From Paenibacillus sp. FSL R7-0273 (GTDB lineage: Bacteria; Bacillota; Bacilli; Paenibacillales; Paenibacillaceae), in assembly GCF_000758625.1 (NCBI RefSeq), contig NZ_CP009283.1, forward strand, positions 2,057,501-2,121,500: a stretch of 64,000 nucleotides of DNA, in the 5' to 3' direction. Each line of letters starts with the position of its first letter. The stretch's first letter is position 1. Both the position numbers and the translations under genes were made by a program. The notes beneath the pieces are model-generated. The model saw only the letters and a list, made by a program, of their open reading frames with translations. It was not told the DNA's origin and searched no databases. Positions 7,848-18,413 of the stretch are shown piece after piece.

Positions 7848-9908
7848 ATGTTTAAAAAGTTGTTCGGTGTTTTACAACGGGTAGGTAAAGCGCTTATGCT
7901 TCCGGTAGCGATTCTGCCTGCGGCAGGTCTGCTGCTCGGAATCGGCAACATGCTGGTCAATCCTGACTTCCTGCAATATGTTCCTGCGCTTGAAAATGAT
8001 GTGGTTCAAGCCATTGCCAATGTATTGATGAATTCGGGACAAATTGTATTTAATAACCTGGCCTTGCTCTTTGCGGTCGGAGTAGCCATCGGGCTGGCCG
8101 GCGGTGAAGGGGTAGCCGGACTTGCAGCCATTATCGGCTTCCTGGTCATGAATGTGACGATGGGAACCGTGCTTGGCATTAACGATTGGGTGCTCAGCAA
8201 GCAGGACTTCGCCTATGCAAGCGTACTGGGGATTCCAACCCTGCAGACCGGTGTGTTCGGCGGTATACTAGTCGGGATACTGGCGGCATCCATGTACCAG
8301 CGGTTCTTCCGCATAGAGCTGCCGTCATACCTGGGCTTCTTTGCAGGTAAGCGGTTTGTGCCGATTATGACGGCTGTCACTTCGCTGATTCTCGGTCTTG
8401 CACTGACGGTCATCTGGCCGCCGATCCAGCACGGACTGAACTATGTATCACAGAGTATGATCAATACGAATCTGACGCTGTCGGCCTTTATCTTCGGGAC
8501 GATTGAGCGCTCGCTGATACCATTCGGCCTGCACCATATTTTCTACTCGCCGTTCTGGTACGAATTCGGAAGCTACATTGACAAGGCTGGAGATCTGGTC
8601 CGCGGGGATCAGCGGATCTTTATGCAGCAGCTGCGTGACGGTGTGGAATTTACAGCCGGAACATTTACAACCGGTAAATATCCGTTTATGATGTTTGGAT
8701 TGCCTGCAGCAGCACTTGCGATTTATCATGAAGCCAGACCAGAGAACAGAAAGATTGTCGGAAGCCTTATGATTTCCGCAGCGCTCACCTCTTTCCTTAC
8801 AGGGATTACCGAGCCGCTGGAGTTCTCCTTCCTGTTCGTTGCCCCGTTGCTGTTCGCAGTGCACGCGGTATTCGCCGGCCTGTCCTTCATGACTATGCAC
8901 ATCCTGGATGTTAAGATCGGGATGACCTTCTCCGGCGGCTTTATCGACTACGTTCTGTTCGGTATCATTCCTAACCGTACAGCGTGGTGGCTGGTCATTC
9001 CGGTAGGTCTTGCAATTGCAGTAATCTATTACTTCGGATTCCGGTTTGTAATCCGCAAGTTTAACCTGAAAACTCCGGGCCGCGAGGATGCATCAGACGA
9101 CGATGCGGAGGGTACAGGTGCAGAAGCTGTTTCCACAAGCGGCGACGATCTTCCGCGTAACATTCTGGCGGCGCTTGGCGGAAGAGAGAACATCACTCAC
9201 CTGGATGCCTGCATTACGCGTCTGCGGGTTGAGGTTAAAGATAAAGCAGGCGTGGATAAGAACCGCCTGAAGAAGCTTGGCGCCTCCGGGGTGCTTGAGG
9301 TCGGAAACAACGTACAGGCAATTTTCGGAACACGTTCCGACACCATCAAATCGCAGATTCAGGATGTCATGAACGGCAGAACCCCTGTTGCTGCCCCGGC
9401 TGCTCCGCAGCCTGAGCTTGAGAAGCAGGCGGGAGAAGAAGGAACGGCAATAGTGGCCGAGGATATTGTATCCCCGGTCAACGGTGAGCTGCTTGATATC
9501 ACGCAGGTGCCTGATGCCGTCTTCTCGCAGAAGATGACCGGCGACGGCTTCGCCTTCCTGTCTGCTGACGGAAAGATTGCTTCACCGGTCTACGGTAAAG
9601 TGTTCAATGTATTCCCGAGCAAGCATGCCATCGGCATCATGTCTGACGGCGGCAAGGAAGTGCTTGTGCACATCGGGGTAAATACAGTGAAGCTGAAGGG
9701 CCAGGGCTTTACAGTGCTTGTTGAGGAAGGCGATCTGGTAGCAGCCGGACAGCCGATTATGGAAGTGGATCTGGAGTACGTCAAGGCTAATGCGCCTTCC
9801 GTTATTTCACCGGTCATTTTCTCCAACCTGCCTGAAGGCTCAACAGTAACCCTGAAGAAGCCGGGCAAGGTTGCCATTGGCGACAAGGACATCATCACCA
9901 TCCAGTAA
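7848..9908 (+). CDS. ptsG: PTS glucose-specific enzyme IICBA
   Basis: A 686-residue membrane permease that imports and phosphorylates glucose. The order is EIIC (about residues 1-400, about ten membrane segments), EIIB (about 435-520, phosphorylatable Cys455 in [11 protein letters not shown]) and EIIA (about 555-680, His608 in [10 protein letters not shown] with partner His593 in KHAIG). Acidic and threonine-rich linkers join the domains. Phosphate flows from HPr to His608, then Cys455, then glucose. Expression should be controlled by GlcT through the RAT/terminator upstream; unphosphorylated EIIB is the usual signal to GlcT. All key residues are present. ptsH and ptsI follow on the same strand. 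Confidence 0.96.
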   Translation: MFKKLFGVLQRVGKALMLPVAILPAAGLLLGIGNMLVNPDFLQYVPALENDVVQAIANVLMNSGQIVFNNLALLFAVGVAIGLAGGEGVAGLAAIIGFLVMNVTMGTVLGINDWVLSKQDFAYASVLGIPTLQTGVFGGILVGILAASMYQRFFRIELPSYLGFFAGKRFVPIMTAVTSLILGLALTVIWPPIQHGLNYVSQSMINTNLTLSAFIFGTIERSLIPFGLHHIFYSPFWYEFGSYIDKAGDLVRGDQRIFMQQLRDGVEFTAGTFTTGKYPFMMFGLPAAALAIYHEARPENRKIVGSLMISAALTSFLTGITEPLEFSFLFVAPLLFAVHAVFAGLSFMTMHILDVKIGMTFSGGFIDYVLFGIIPNRTAWWLVIPVGLAIAVIYYFGFRFVIRKFNLKTPGREDASDDDAEGTGAEAVSTSGDDLPRNILAALGGRENITHLDACITRLRVEVKDKAGVDKNRLKKLGASGVLEVGNNVQAIFGTRSDTIKSQIQDVMNGRTPVAAPAAPQPELEKQAGEEGTAIVAEDIVSPVNGELLDITQVPDAVFSQKMTGDGFAFLSADGKIASPVYGKVFNVFPSKHAIGIMSDGGKEVLVHIGVNTVKLKGQGFTVLVEEGDLVAAGQPIMEVDLEYVKANAPSVISPVIFSNLPEGSTVTLKKPGKVAIGDKDIITIQ

Positions 9909-10017
9909 AATGTGCAATGGCGCAGCGCATCCATTATAATCTAGTGGAGGCGCTGCCCTCACATATATATAAGCAACATACAACCATACCAAATAACAGA
10001 AAGCGAGTTGGATTATT

Positions 10018-10293
10018 ATGCAAAAAACTTTCAAAATTGTTGACGAAGACGGAATTCACGCACGTCCAGCAACTGCACTGGTAAATACAGCTACAAAATT
10101 TAAGGGTACGGAAGCTTTTGCAGAAGCAAAAGGCAAAAAAGTAACCTTGAAGTCCATCCTTGGCGTATTGTCCCTGGGTCTTGAAGCAGGCGACACGCTG
10201 ACCCTGATCACTGAAGGCGGCGAAGAAGCGGAAGCGCTGAGCGCACTGCAGGATGTAATGATCAAAGAAGGGCTGGGAGAAATTAATGAGTAA
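10018..10293 (+). CDS. ptsH: Phosphocarrier protein HPr
   Basis: A 91-residue cytoplasmic phosphocarrier. The active-site histidine is His14 in GIHARPAT, which passes phosphate from enzyme I to the sugar-specific enzymes. Ser46 in LKSILGV is the HPr kinase site used in Gram-positive catabolite repression through CcpA. Codon use is AT-richer and more uniform than in its neighbours, as expected for a very highly expressed gene. It lies 109 bases after ptsG; the gap has a weak GC hairpin without a T tract and no convincing promoter. The last 8 bases overlap ptsI. Confidence 0.97.
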   Translation: MQKTFKIVDEDGIHARPATALVNTATKFKGTEAFAEAKGKKVTLKSILGVLSLGLEAGDTLTLITEGGEEAEALSALQDVMIKEGLGEINE

Positions 10294-11998
10294 AATTTCA
10301 GGAATCGCGGCTTCAGCAGGTATTGCCGTAGCCCGTGCATTTATCCTGGAACATCCGGATTATACTATTACCAAGACTGCTGTAAGCGATGTGGAAGCTG
10401 AGCTGGCTAAATTGCAGGACGCGCTGGATAAATCCAAAGGCGAGCTGCAGGCCATCAAGGAGCGTACGCTTGCTGAGCTGGGCGAGAAAAAAGCTGAGAT
10501 TTTTGAATCCCACCTGCTGATTCTAGAAGATCCTGAGCTTATCAGCCCGGTAATGGATAAAATCCGTGAAGAAGCGGTTAATGCAGACTATGCTCTAAAT
10601 GAAGTTGCGTCCCAATTTGTATCGATGTTCGAGAACATGAAGAGCGCCTACCTGCAGGAACGGGCTGCCGATATGCGCGATGTAACAAAGCGCGTGCTGA
10701 ACCACCTGCTGGGCATCCACTACATCAGCCCTGCTGAGATCAGTGAAGAGGTTATCGTAATTGCACAGGATCTGACACCTTCGGATACTGCACAGCTGAA
10801 CCGGAACTTCGTTAAAGGCTTTACCACAAATATCGGCGGACGTACCTCGCACTCGGCCATTATGGCCCGTTCCCTGGAAATTCCGGCGGTTGTCGGCACC
10901 AAAAACGTGCTGTCCCTGGTTAAAGCAGGCGATCTGGTGATCATTGACGGTTTGAGCGGCGATGTACTGATCAACCCTAGCGAAGCTGAAGTGGCAGAGT
11001 ACAAAACAAAGCAGGAAGCGTACGATCTGCAAATCGCCGAGTGGAAAAAGCTCCGTGATGAAGCGACCGTATCTGCTGACGGCAAGCATGTCGAGCTGGC
11101 TGCCAACATTGGTACGCCGAACGATGTGGCAGGCGTTATTGAGAACGGCGGCGAAGGCGTAGGCCTGTACCGTACTGAATTCCTTTATATGGGCCGCGAC
11201 AAGCTGCCTTCTGAGGAAGTACAGTACAATGCATACCGCACCGTGCTTGAGAACATGAAAGGCAAGCCGGTTGTTGTCCGGACGCTTGATATCGGCGGCG
11301 ACAAGGAGCTTCCATACCTGGATCTGCCTAAGGAAATGAACCCGTTCCTCGGCTTCCGGGCGATCCGTCTCTGTCTGGACCGTCAGGATATCTTCCGCAC
11401 ACAGCTGCGTGCCCTGCTCAGAGCAAGCGCCCACGGCGATCTGCGGATCATGTTCCCGATGATCGCTACCCTTGGTGAATTCCGTGCTGCCCGCGACCTC
11501 CTGCTTGAGGAAAAAGCGAAGCTGCGTGAAGAAGGCAAGGAAGTGTCCGATAACATCCAGCTCGGTATTATGGTGGAGATTCCTTCTACTGCGGTGCTGG
11601 CTGACCAGTTCGCAAAGGAAGTTGATTTCTTCAGCATCGGAACAAATGACCTTATTCAATATACAATGGCTGCCGACCGTATGAATGAGCAGGTGTCCTA
11701 CCTGTATCAGCCGTACAATCCGGCAATTCTGCGTCTGGTCAAAATCGTGATCGACGCGGCACACGCTGAAGGCAAATGGACAGGGATGTGCGGTGAAATG
11801 GCCGGTGACTCCACCGCGATTCCGCTGCTGCTCGGCCTGGGCCTTGATGAATTCAGCATGAGCGCCACTTCTATCCTGCCGGCACGCAGCCAGATTTCCA
11901 AGCTGTCTGCTGCTGAAATGAAGGAAATGGCGGCTAAAGCGCTGCAGCTCGGTACTGCTGAGGAAGTAGCTGCACTTGTGCAGAGCAGCGTGAAGTAA
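10286..11998 (+). CDS. ptsI: PTS enzyme I (phosphoenolpyruvate-protein phosphotransferase)
   Basis: A 570-residue cytoplasmic enzyme that takes phosphate from phosphoenolpyruvate and gives it to HPr. It shows the N-terminal HPr-binding and phosphohistidine domains (His189 in [12 protein letters not shown]) and the C-terminal PEP-binding TIM barrel ([15 protein letters not shown] and Cys502 in GMCGEMAGD). Length and all catalytic signatures match the family. The start overlaps ptsH by 8 bases, so the two are co-translated. A terminator follows. Confidence 0.97.
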   Translation: MSKISGIAASAGIAVARAFILEHPDYTITKTAVSDVEAELAKLQDALDKSKGELQAIKERTLAELGEKKAEIFESHLLILEDPELISPVMDKIREEAVNADYALNEVASQFVSMFENMKSAYLQERAADMRDVTKRVLNHLLGIHYISPAEISEEVIVIAQDLTPSDTAQLNRNFVKGFTTNIGGRTSHSAIMARSLEIPAVVGTKNVLSLVKAGDLVIIDGLSGDVLINPSEAEVAEYKTKQEAYDLQIAEWKKLRDEATVSADGKHVELAANIGTPNDVAGVIENGGEGVGLYRTEFLYMGRDKLPSEEVQYNAYRTVLENMKGKPVVVRTLDIGGDKELPYLDLPKEMNPFLGFRAIRLCLDRQDIFRTQLRALLRASAHGDLRIMFPMIATLGEFRAARDLLLEEKAKLREEGKEVSDNIQLGIMVEIPSTAVLADQFAKEVDFFSIGTNDLIQYTMAADRMNEQVSYLYQPYNPAILRLVKIVIDAAHAEGKWTGMCGEMAGDSTAIPLLLGLGLDEFSMSATSILPARSQISKLSAAEMKEMAAKALQLGTAEEVAALVQSSVK

Positions 11999-12057
11999 TT
12001 CTTTTTAAGCTTAAGCAAGTTCCGTTTTGGCAAGTTCACTTTTCCAACTACTTTATG

Positions 12058-12089
12058 CCGGTCTCCTGAGAAGGGGCCGGTTTTTTTAT
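12058..12089 (+). terminator. Rho-independent terminator after ptsI
   Basis: A GC-rich hairpin (CCGGTCTCC pairing with GGGGCCGG, with some G-U pairs) is followed by seven T. Confidence 0.75.
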
Positions 12090-12423
12090 TATAGAAGTAG
12101 GGATAAAGAGGAGAAAGTGTGAACTTTTTTAGATAACTATAAATTTAATATCTGAATAATGTTGCCTAAAAGTGTAATTATATGGTACCTTACAAGTGGA
12201 AATGCTTGCCTTCAAAAATGAACTAAAAACGTTAGAAGGGAGGCTAGTAAAGATAAATTATTAATATTTCCTTTGGATTCCTCATATGCCCACCTCACTG
12301 AAACGCTGCCCCTGAACTGAATTTCATTACCAGCAAGCCGGATATTTATTTTAAGGAATACTAAATGATATTTATTTGTTGAGCTTAGTGAAAGCGCATT
12401 CATACTATTGGGAGGGCTTATCT
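12090..12423 (+). other. Intergenic leader between ptsI and the PL4 lyase
   Basis: An AT-rich stretch with no credible gene. It holds a cre-like site just before the next start (reported separately). I found no -35/-10 pair with good spacing. Confidence 0.6.
12389..12402 (+). promoter_or_regulatory. cre-like catabolite control site before the rhamnogalacturonan lyase
   Basis: TGAAAGCGCATTCA differs at one position from the strong cre palindrome TGAAAGCGCTTTCA and fits the CcpA consensus TGNAANCGNWNNCA. It lies 8 bases upstream of the GGGAGG ribosome binding site, a place suited to repression or roadblock. Confidence 0.6.
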
Positions 12424-14055
12424 GTGAAAGTACGCTTAGTCCGCAAAGTAATCGGTATTGTTATGGCAGTTGCCTTATTTGCCGCCGCGGTTCTTATTCC
12501 TGCACCCAAGGGGTATGCGGCGTCAATTTACGTAACGGATAACGGTGCTTCGCTTGTGGTGAACACAGGGGCGGGGCTCGTCTATACAGTCAATAAGGAC
12601 AACGGCGATATTACTTCCTGCAAGCTGAATGGTACAGAGCTGAGCAGTTCGGGCGGCAAAGGCTCGCATATTGCCTCCGGCCTCGGCTCTGCAGCCAATG
12701 TCACCTGGAGCACATCGCCGTCGGGATCGACGCTGCTTATAACAGTGTCCACCGACACGCTAACGCACTATTATTCCTCCCGCGGCGGTGACAATACAAT
12801 CTATATGGCGACCTATGTAACCGCTGAGCCGTCTGTGGGGGAATTGCGGTATATTTTCCGGGGGAACGGCAATGTACTGACCGGTGTTCCGGCCAATTCG
12901 AGCAACCGGGGCTCCACAGGGGCGATTGAGAGCTCGGATGTGTACGGTTACTCCAACGGTCATACCACTTCGAAATATTACGGCAATGATCAGGCAAAAA
13001 ACTTGACAGTCCGCGGGGTTACGGGCAGCGGCGTCGGTGTATTTATGGCTTACGGCAACCGCGAGAAAAGCTCCGGCGGTCCCTTCTTCCGCGATATCCA
13101 GTTCCAAAGCGGCGGTGACACGGAGGTCTATAATTATATGAACTCCGGACATGCCCAGACTGAAAGCTGGCGGATGGGTCTTCATGGTCCGTATGCGCTT
13201 ATCTTTACGACCGGAGGAACGCCGGGCGTGCCGGATTTCAGCTGGATGTCCGGGCTCAATTTACAGGGCTGGGTGCCGAGCCGCGGCAATGTGGTGCTGA
13301 ACGGGCTGTCCGGCATGGACTCCGGCAGTGTCTACACGATCGGCTTTGCGAATAGTACTGCACAATACTGGACCTCGACAACCTCTACCGGCTCCGCTGT
13401 CAAATCCGGTCTGATTCCCGGAACCTACACCATGACGGTATACAAGGGTGAGCTGGATGTGTATACGGAGAATGTGACGGTAAATGCAGGCGCAACGACA
13501 ACACTGAATACTAGGACTATTACGGGTGATCCCTCCGCCGCCTCCGCCATTTGGCGGATAGGGAACTGGGATGGTACTCCCTGGGAGCTGCTGAACGGGC
13601 AGACGATTCCGATCCGCCATCCTTCCGACAGCCGCAATCCGAGCTGGGGACCCGTTACGTATGCGGTAGGCAGCGCCACAAATAATTTCCCGGCAGTGCA
13701 GTTCCGGGCGCAGAATTCGCCGACTAAAATCACCTTCAGCTTGAATTCCGCGCAGGCTGCATCTGCTCATATCCTCAACATCGGCATTACAGCAGCCTAC
13801 AATAAGGGACGCCCCAGTGTAACTATAAATGGAAATGCCTTAAGCAATCCTGCCGCGTCATCGCAGCCGGATTCGCGAAGCTTCACCATCGGTACTTACA
13901 GAGGCAACAATACCACCTTCTCCTGGAGCATACCGTCCTCCTATCTGGTATCTGGCACCAACACATTGTCCATAACACCGATCAGCGGATCCAGCGATCT
14001 GGGCCCATGGCTGAGCGCCGGATGGGTTTATGACTGCGTTGAGCTGTTAAATTAA
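12424..14055 (+). CDS. Secreted rhamnogalacturonan lyase, PL4-like
   Basis: About 543 residues. The N terminus is a signal peptide (basic VRLVRK, hydrophobic core IGIVMAVALFAAAVLI, cleavage probably after GYAA). The body matches three-domain polysaccharide lyase family 4: a large beta-sandwich domain, a small fibronectin-like domain (about 300-375), and a C-terminal carbohydrate-binding domain with IWRIGNWDGTP, HPSDSRNPSWGP and FPAVQFRAQN. Such enzymes cut the rhamnose-galacturonate backbone of pectin by beta-elimination outside the cell. The open frame begins at 12376, but GTG 12424 with GGGAGG 8 bases upstream precedes the signal peptide exactly. A cre-like site suggests glucose repression. 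The catalytic Lys/His pair was not positioned with certainty. Confidence 0.82.
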   Translation: MKVRLVRKVIGIVMAVALFAAAVLIPAPKGYAASIYVTDNGASLVVNTGAGLVYTVNKDNGDITSCKLNGTELSSSGGKGSHIASGLGSAANVTWSTSPSGSTLLITVSTDTLTHYYSSRGGDNTIYMATYVTAEPSVGELRYIFRGNGNVLTGVPANSSNRGSTGAIESSDVYGYSNGHTTSKYYGNDQAKNLTVRGVTGSGVGVFMAYGNREKSSGGPFFRDIQFQSGGDTEVYNYMNSGHAQTESWRMGLHGPYALIFTTGGTPGVPDFSWMSGLNLQGWVPSRGNVVLNGLSGMDSGSVYTIGFANSTAQYWTSTTSTGSAVKSGLIPGTYTMTVYKGELDVYTENVTVNAGATTTLNTRTITGDPSAASAIWRIGNWDGTPWELLNGQTIPIRHPSDSRNPSWGPVTYAVGSATNNFPAVQFRAQNSPTKITFSLNSAQAASAHILNIGITAAYNKGRPSVTINGNALSNPAASSQPDSRSFTIGTYRGNNTTFSWSIPSSYLVSGTNTLSITPISGSSDLGPWLSAGWVYDCVELLN

Positions 14056-14103
14056 GCCGGACACGGGACTACCTTGCTGTTATAGAGGCAGATCAACCAG
14101 CTG

Positions 14104-14152
14104 CCGGCTCTCCCGCTTGCTCTTTGGAGCGGAGAGCCGGTATTTTGTTTTT
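14104..14152 (+). terminator. Rho-independent terminator after PL4 lyase
   Basis: A 10-bp perfect stem, CCGGCTCTCC / GGAGAGCCGG, with an extended inner stem, followed by TATTTTGTTTTT. Confidence 0.85.
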
Positions 14153-14226
14153 GCGCAAGCCCGGAGCAGCAGAAGCCGGCCGCCTTTTTTATACTTAAAG
14201 CACATTCTAAAAAAGGCGGATATAGT

Positions 14227-15465
14227 GTGCGAAAATTACAGGCTTCTGGGGTCTATCTTTTAATGATGTTCATGACGGCTTTTGCGGGCAGCACCATATT
14301 CACCACCTACAGTATTTACTATGTGACTGTGCTTGAACTCCGGCCGTTTGAGCTGCTGCTGATTGGAACGGTGCTGGAAATCACTGTGCTGGTCTTTGAG
14401 GGAATTACCGGTGCTGTTGCCGATCTGTACAGCCGCAGGCTGTCGGTCGTTATAGGGATGACGGTCATGGGCTGCGGCTTTCTGCTGGAAGGGAGCATTA
14501 TCTGGTTTACAGGACAGGGACCGGCTGTACCGGCAGTGGTATGGGTTATGGCTGCCCAGCTGCTGTTCGGTCTCGGCTGGACCTTTGTCAGCGGTGCTGA
14601 TACTGCCTGGATTATGGATGAGCTGGGGAAGGAGAAGGCCGGGTCAATCTTCATGAAGGCGGAAAAAGCTTCCCTCGCCGCATCTCTGCTCGGTGCCGGA
14701 ACAAGCGTGGGCTTGTCGCTTGCAGCTCCAAATCTGCCTTACCTTGCCGGTGGCGCGGTGTATCTCCTGCTGGGAGCCGGCCTGGTCTTCCTGATGAAGG
14801 AGACAGGATTTGTGCGGCAGGAACGGGCAGCCGGCTCACCGCTTAAGGCGTGGGCGCGTACCTGGCACAGCGGGGCCAGCATTATTGCCGGGAGCCCGCT
14901 GCTGCTTATGCTTGTTGTGGTCAGCCTGTTCGGCGGTGCAGCTTCTGAGGGCTATGACCGGCTGTGGCAGATTCATTTAATAGAAGGAATCGGTTTTCCT
15001 GACGGCTTTGTACCAATGGCGGTATGGTTCGGCATCATCAGCGCCCTTTCAACGCTGCTGGCAATACCAGCCGTACATATAGCTGAACGCAGAATAGATA
15101 TGCAAAAGGAGAAGCTGCTCACCGCAGTCCTGATGGTGCTGACAATGGTCAGAATAGGAGCGGTCCTTCTGCTTGCACTGGCTCCCGGCTTCTATACGGC
15201 CCTGGCCGCAGTGCTGCTGCTGGCAGTTGCGGATGCTGTAAGCGGGCCGGTCCATAAGACCTGGCTCAATATGCATCTTGGAAGCAGCACCCGGGCGACG
15301 GTGCTCTCCATGATCAGTCAGGCTGATGCCCTTGGACAGACAGCCGGCGGTCCGGCTGTCGGATATATAGGCAGCCGGTTTTCCATCCGGGCGTCCCTGC
15401 TGGCAGCTGCTCTGCTCCTGCTCCCGGTTGCCGGCTTATTCGGCAGACTGCTGCGCAGACGGTAG
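14227..15465 (+). CDS. MFS transporter
   Basis: A 412-residue inner-membrane protein with twelve predicted membrane segments in two halves separated by a loop around residues 190-215. The segment AVADLYSRRLSVVIG after helix 2 is the characteristic MFS motif A region (G-x-x-x-D-x-x-x-R-R). The start is GTG at 14227 with AAGGCGGA upstream. It sits between two carbohydrate-degrading genes, but the type is closer to drug/metabolite efflux permeases than to sugar importers; substrate unknown. A terminator precedes it and a weaker hairpin follows, so it seems to be a single-gene unit. Confidence 0.85.
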   Translation: MRKLQASGVYLLMMFMTAFAGSTIFTTYSIYYVTVLELRPFELLLIGTVLEITVLVFEGITGAVADLYSRRLSVVIGMTVMGCGFLLEGSIIWFTGQGPAVPAVVWVMAAQLLFGLGWTFVSGADTAWIMDELGKEKAGSIFMKAEKASLAASLLGAGTSVGLSLAAPNLPYLAGGAVYLLLGAGLVFLMKETGFVRQERAAGSPLKAWARTWHSGASIIAGSPLLLMLVVVSLFGGAASEGYDRLWQIHLIEGIGFPDGFVPMAVWFGIISALSTLLAIPAVHIAERRIDMQKEKLLTAVLMVLTMVRIGAVLLLALAPGFYTALAAVLLLAVADAVSGPVHKTWLNMHLGSSTRATVLSMISQADALGQTAGGPAVGYIGSRFSIRASLLAAALLLLPVAGLFGRLLRRR

Positions 15466-15493
15466 AAAGGCTGCTTATACAGGTAATAAGAAT

Positions 15494-15530
15494 GCTCCGA
15501 GATCCCGCTTTGCCGGGTTCGGGGCTTTTC
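15494..15530 (+). terminator. Probable terminator after MFS gene
   Basis: An imperfect hairpin (GCTCCGAGATCCCG against CGGGTTCGGGGC, with an internal loop) is followed by TTTTC. Confidence 0.5.
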
Positions 15531-15889
15531 TGCTTTGCCCTGGCTCATGCGGTTACATCATTTGACAGTGGCGTTCTGCCAGATTACGCTCTATACTTCC
15601 GGTAAAGCGGCTGCTCTCTTATTTTTTAGCTTAAATGAATGACTTAAATTGTCGATATATGTAATGTAGGATGCAGAATAGGCTGCTGGACCCAAACCTG
15701 TGAACATAGTGTTACATATACTATTTTGAGCCAAGTTATTAGCTTGAACTCAGAGTAAGGGCTTCCGCTACACCCCGCTTGCAAATCAGTGCAAGTATGA
15801 TTCCTGAATGTTGTGTTAATAGCTGAAAAGAAGCAAGTTGATCCGTTCACTGGTGTAATCCATGGTGAGCAGTAGGATGGTGAGAATGA
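15531..15889 (+). other. Intergenic region upstream of pullulanase with a small inverted repeat
   Basis: No credible gene. CTTGCA (15778-15783), six bases, then TGCAAG (15790-15795) form a perfect inverted repeat about 95 bases before the start codon and could be an operator for a LacI-type or similar regulator. A TTGACA at 15562 has no -10 at usual spacing. Confidence 0.4.
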
Positions 15890-18286
15890 ATGAATAGTAA
15901 CTATATGAATGCAGAGACCGTACTCGAAACCTATGCAGGCAATGATCTTGGCCTGACCTATACCGCAGCGTGCAGCCTGTTTAAGGTATGGGCGCCGACA
16001 GCTTTTACCGTATCGCTGGTCCTATATGAGACCGGAGGAAGTGAAGCGGGGTCTCCGCTGGTTTTTGGCAGAGACAGCGGGCGGATTGTACCGATGCAGC
16101 GCGGGGAAGGCGGCGTCTGGCAGGTAGAGGCAGCAGGGGATTTGAAGGGCAAATTCTATATGTACCGCACGATTTTTGACAACGGAACGATAAATGAAGC
16201 TGCCGATCCATATGCAACCGCTGTTTCGGCGAACGGAGTGCGGTCGGCTGTTGTTGATCTGCGGGATACCGATCCGGCAGGCTGGCAGGAGGATAAGCCG
16301 CTGCAGCTGCTGCATCCGGCCGATGCTGTCATCTATGAGCTGCATGTGCGCGATTTCTCGGCTCATGAGAGCTCAGGCATGGAGTATAAGGGCAAATTCA
16401 AGGCTTTTACCGAAACCGGTCTGAAGGATGCCGCCGGAAATGCGCTGGGCATTGACCATCTGGCTGAGCTGGGCATCACACATGTCCATCTGCTGCCGGT
16501 GTTTGATTACCAGACGGTAGATGAGCTGAACGGTGCCGGGACCGGGCCGCGGCCGGACTATTACACGGAATACAACTGGGGCTATGACCCCCAGCATTAC
16601 AACGTGCCGGAGGGCTCGTACAGCACCAATCCGGGAGATCCGGGCACGCGCATCCGCGAGTTCAAGGAAATGGTGCAGGCGCTGCACAGCAAAGGGATAG
16701 CGGTAATTATGGATGTGGTCTATAACCACACGTACGCTTTTGAAAAGGGGCCTTTTGAGCCGCTGGTGCCGGATTATTTCTACCGCAGGGACTCTCTCGG
16801 ACGGTTATCTAACGGTTCGGGGGTCGGCAATGAGCTGGCTACAGAGCGGCCGATGGTCCGCAAGTTTATCAAGGATTCCCTCGCTTACTGGGCTTCCGAA
16901 TATCATATTGACGGCTTCCGCTTCGATCTGATGGGACTGATGGACAGCGTGACGATCCGGGAGATTACCGAGGAGCTGCGGCTCAATATCAATCCGGAGC
17001 TGCTGATTTACGGAGAGCCGTGGACAGGGGGAGATTCACCGCTGGCTTCAAAGACCCTGAAGGGCGTTCAGCGCGGCAAAGGGTATGCCGTATTTAATGA
17101 TAACTTCCGCTCTGCAATCAAGGGAGACAGTGACGGCTGGGGAAGAGGGTTCGTCACAGGCGAATACGGTAAGGAAGGGGCGGTGGCTGCAGGCATCAAG
17201 GGGGCCATCCATGATTTTACCGATTCACCGGTTGAGACAGTCAACTATGTAACGGCACATGATAACCTTAATCTGTGGGATAAAATCCTTGCCTCACAGG
17301 GGCTGCGGCAGGCGGCTAATCTGCCTGAGCTGGAGAACGGCAGGCTGAAGCCGGACGGAGATCTGGAAGCGGCGGTCCAGGCGGCGGACCCGCATTTCGC
17401 GGTTTCTCCGGACAATATTCTGGGCAATGAGACGGTACGCCGCTCGCTGCTGGCGAACGGCCTGATTCTGACCTCGCAGGGCATACCGTTTATTCATGCC
17501 GGCGATGAGCTGCTGCGCAGTAAATACGGGGATCATAACAGCTACCGGAGCCCGGATGCTATCAATGCGCTGCGCTGGGGCCAGAAGCAGAGCTTTATGC
17601 CGGTCTTCCAGTTTTATAAAGGCCTGATTGAGCTGCGCCGCAAGCATCCCGCCTTCCGTCTGCACGGGCGTCAGGAAATTGAGCGTTCCCTGGAATTCCT
17701 CCGCTGTGACGGCGGTGTAGTGGCTTATATGCTTAAGGATCATGCTGGCGGTGATGTCTGGAGTAATATCATTGTTGTCTTCAATGCCAATACGGAAAAG
17801 GTCACACAGAGCCTTCCGCATCATGCCGGCGGCTGGAACATTGTGGTCGATCACAGCTATGCCGGAACGGAAGCCTTCCGGATTGCCGGTGAGAGTGAAG
17901 TGGAGGTCGAAGGCCTGTCTATGATGGTGCTGTATGACAGCTATGGTGACCCTGCCCCGCGTTCAAAAATGATCGAGGTTCATTATGACCGTCCGGACGG
18001 CGATTACCGCGGCTGGAACCTGTGGGTCTGGGGCACAGGTATTCAGGACGGGCAAAGCGATTTCCGGTATATGGAGAACGGGCAGGCTATAGCCAGGATT
18101 GAGGTTGAGCCGGGTACGCAATCCGTCGGCTACATTCTGAGACTGAATGACTGGGAGGAGAAAGCAACTGACGGCGACCGGTTCATCGACTGCTCCTCAG
18201 GTGAACAGCTGATTAAAGTGCTGGTGCAGGAACGCAAGCGGAACGGGTCCGGCCATGCCGAAGACCCGCTGCAGCGGTCCAGCTGA
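15890..18286 (+). CDS. Type I pullulanase with a C-terminal pullulanase-associated (CBM41-like) domain
   Basis: A 798-residue GH13 debranching enzyme that hydrolyses alpha-1,6 bonds in pullulan, amylopectin or glycogen. After an N-terminal CBM48-like domain (about 20-110) comes the (beta/alpha)8 domain with the type I signature YNWGYDP, DVVYNHT, nucleophile Asp346 in GFRFDLMG, acid/base Glu376 in YGEPWTGG, and His457-Asp458 in TAHDN. An additional C-terminal domain (from about 685, starting VHYDRPDGDYRGWNLWVWG) resembles the PUD/CBM41 starch-binding module, which is normally N-terminal. No signal peptide is visible, so the enzyme is predicted to be cytoplasmic. The ATG at 15890 follows GGATGGTGAG. 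A strong bidirectional terminator follows. Confidence 0.9.
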   Translation: MNSNYMNAETVLETYAGNDLGLTYTAACSLFKVWAPTAFTVSLVLYETGGSEAGSPLVFGRDSGRIVPMQRGEGGVWQVEAAGDLKGKFYMYRTIFDNGTINEAADPYATAVSANGVRSAVVDLRDTDPAGWQEDKPLQLLHPADAVIYELHVRDFSAHESSGMEYKGKFKAFTETGLKDAAGNALGIDHLAELGITHVHLLPVFDYQTVDELNGAGTGPRPDYYTEYNWGYDPQHYNVPEGSYSTNPGDPGTRIREFKEMVQALHSKGIAVIMDVVYNHTYAFEKGPFEPLVPDYFYRRDSLGRLSNGSGVGNELATERPMVRKFIKDSLAYWASEYHIDGFRFDLMGLMDSVTIREITEELRLNINPELLIYGEPWTGGDSPLASKTLKGVQRGKGYAVFNDNFRSAIKGDSDGWGRGFVTGEYGKEGAVAAGIKGAIHDFTDSPVETVNYVTAHDNLNLWDKILASQGLRQAANLPELENGRLKPDGDLEAAVQAADPHFAVSPDNILGNETVRRSLLANGLILTSQGIPFIHAGDELLRSKYGDHNSYRSPDAINALRWGQKQSFMPVFQFYKGLIELRRKHPAFRLHGRQEIERSLEFLRCDGGVVAYMLKDHAGGDVWSNIIVVFNANTEKVTQSLPHHAGGWNIVVDHSYAGTEAFRIAGESEVEVEGLSMMVLYDSYGDPAPRSKMIEVHYDRPDGDYRGWNLWVWGTGIQDGQSDFRYMENGQAIARIEVEPGTQSVGYILRLNDWEEKATDGDRFIDCSSGEQLIKVLVQERKRNGSGHAEDPLQRSS

Positions 18287-18315
18287 GAGACTCCCGGAAA
18301 TGAGCTGACAGTTAA

Positions 18316-18362
18316 TCACAAAAGGCGCTCCAGCCGTTTTCGGCTTGGAGCGCCTTTTGTGA
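18316..18362. terminator. Bidirectional terminator between pullulanase and GGDEF genes
   Basis: A perfect stem of about 20 bp (CACAAAAGGCGCTCCA and its complement) with TTTT loop and A/T runs on both sides serves two convergent genes. Confidence 0.92.
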
Positions 18363-18413
18363 TAGTAAAAAAATGTTTATACGTTTTAGGAGCGGTTATT
18401 TACATTGTATATG

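Noticed and set aside
10595..11764. 389-codon minus-strand frame
   Set aside because: Opposite ptsI, whose catalytic motifs are all in the plus-strand frame.
15562..15597. TTGACA / TATACT as promoter before pullulanase
   Set aside because: Spacing is 24 bases, too long for SigA.
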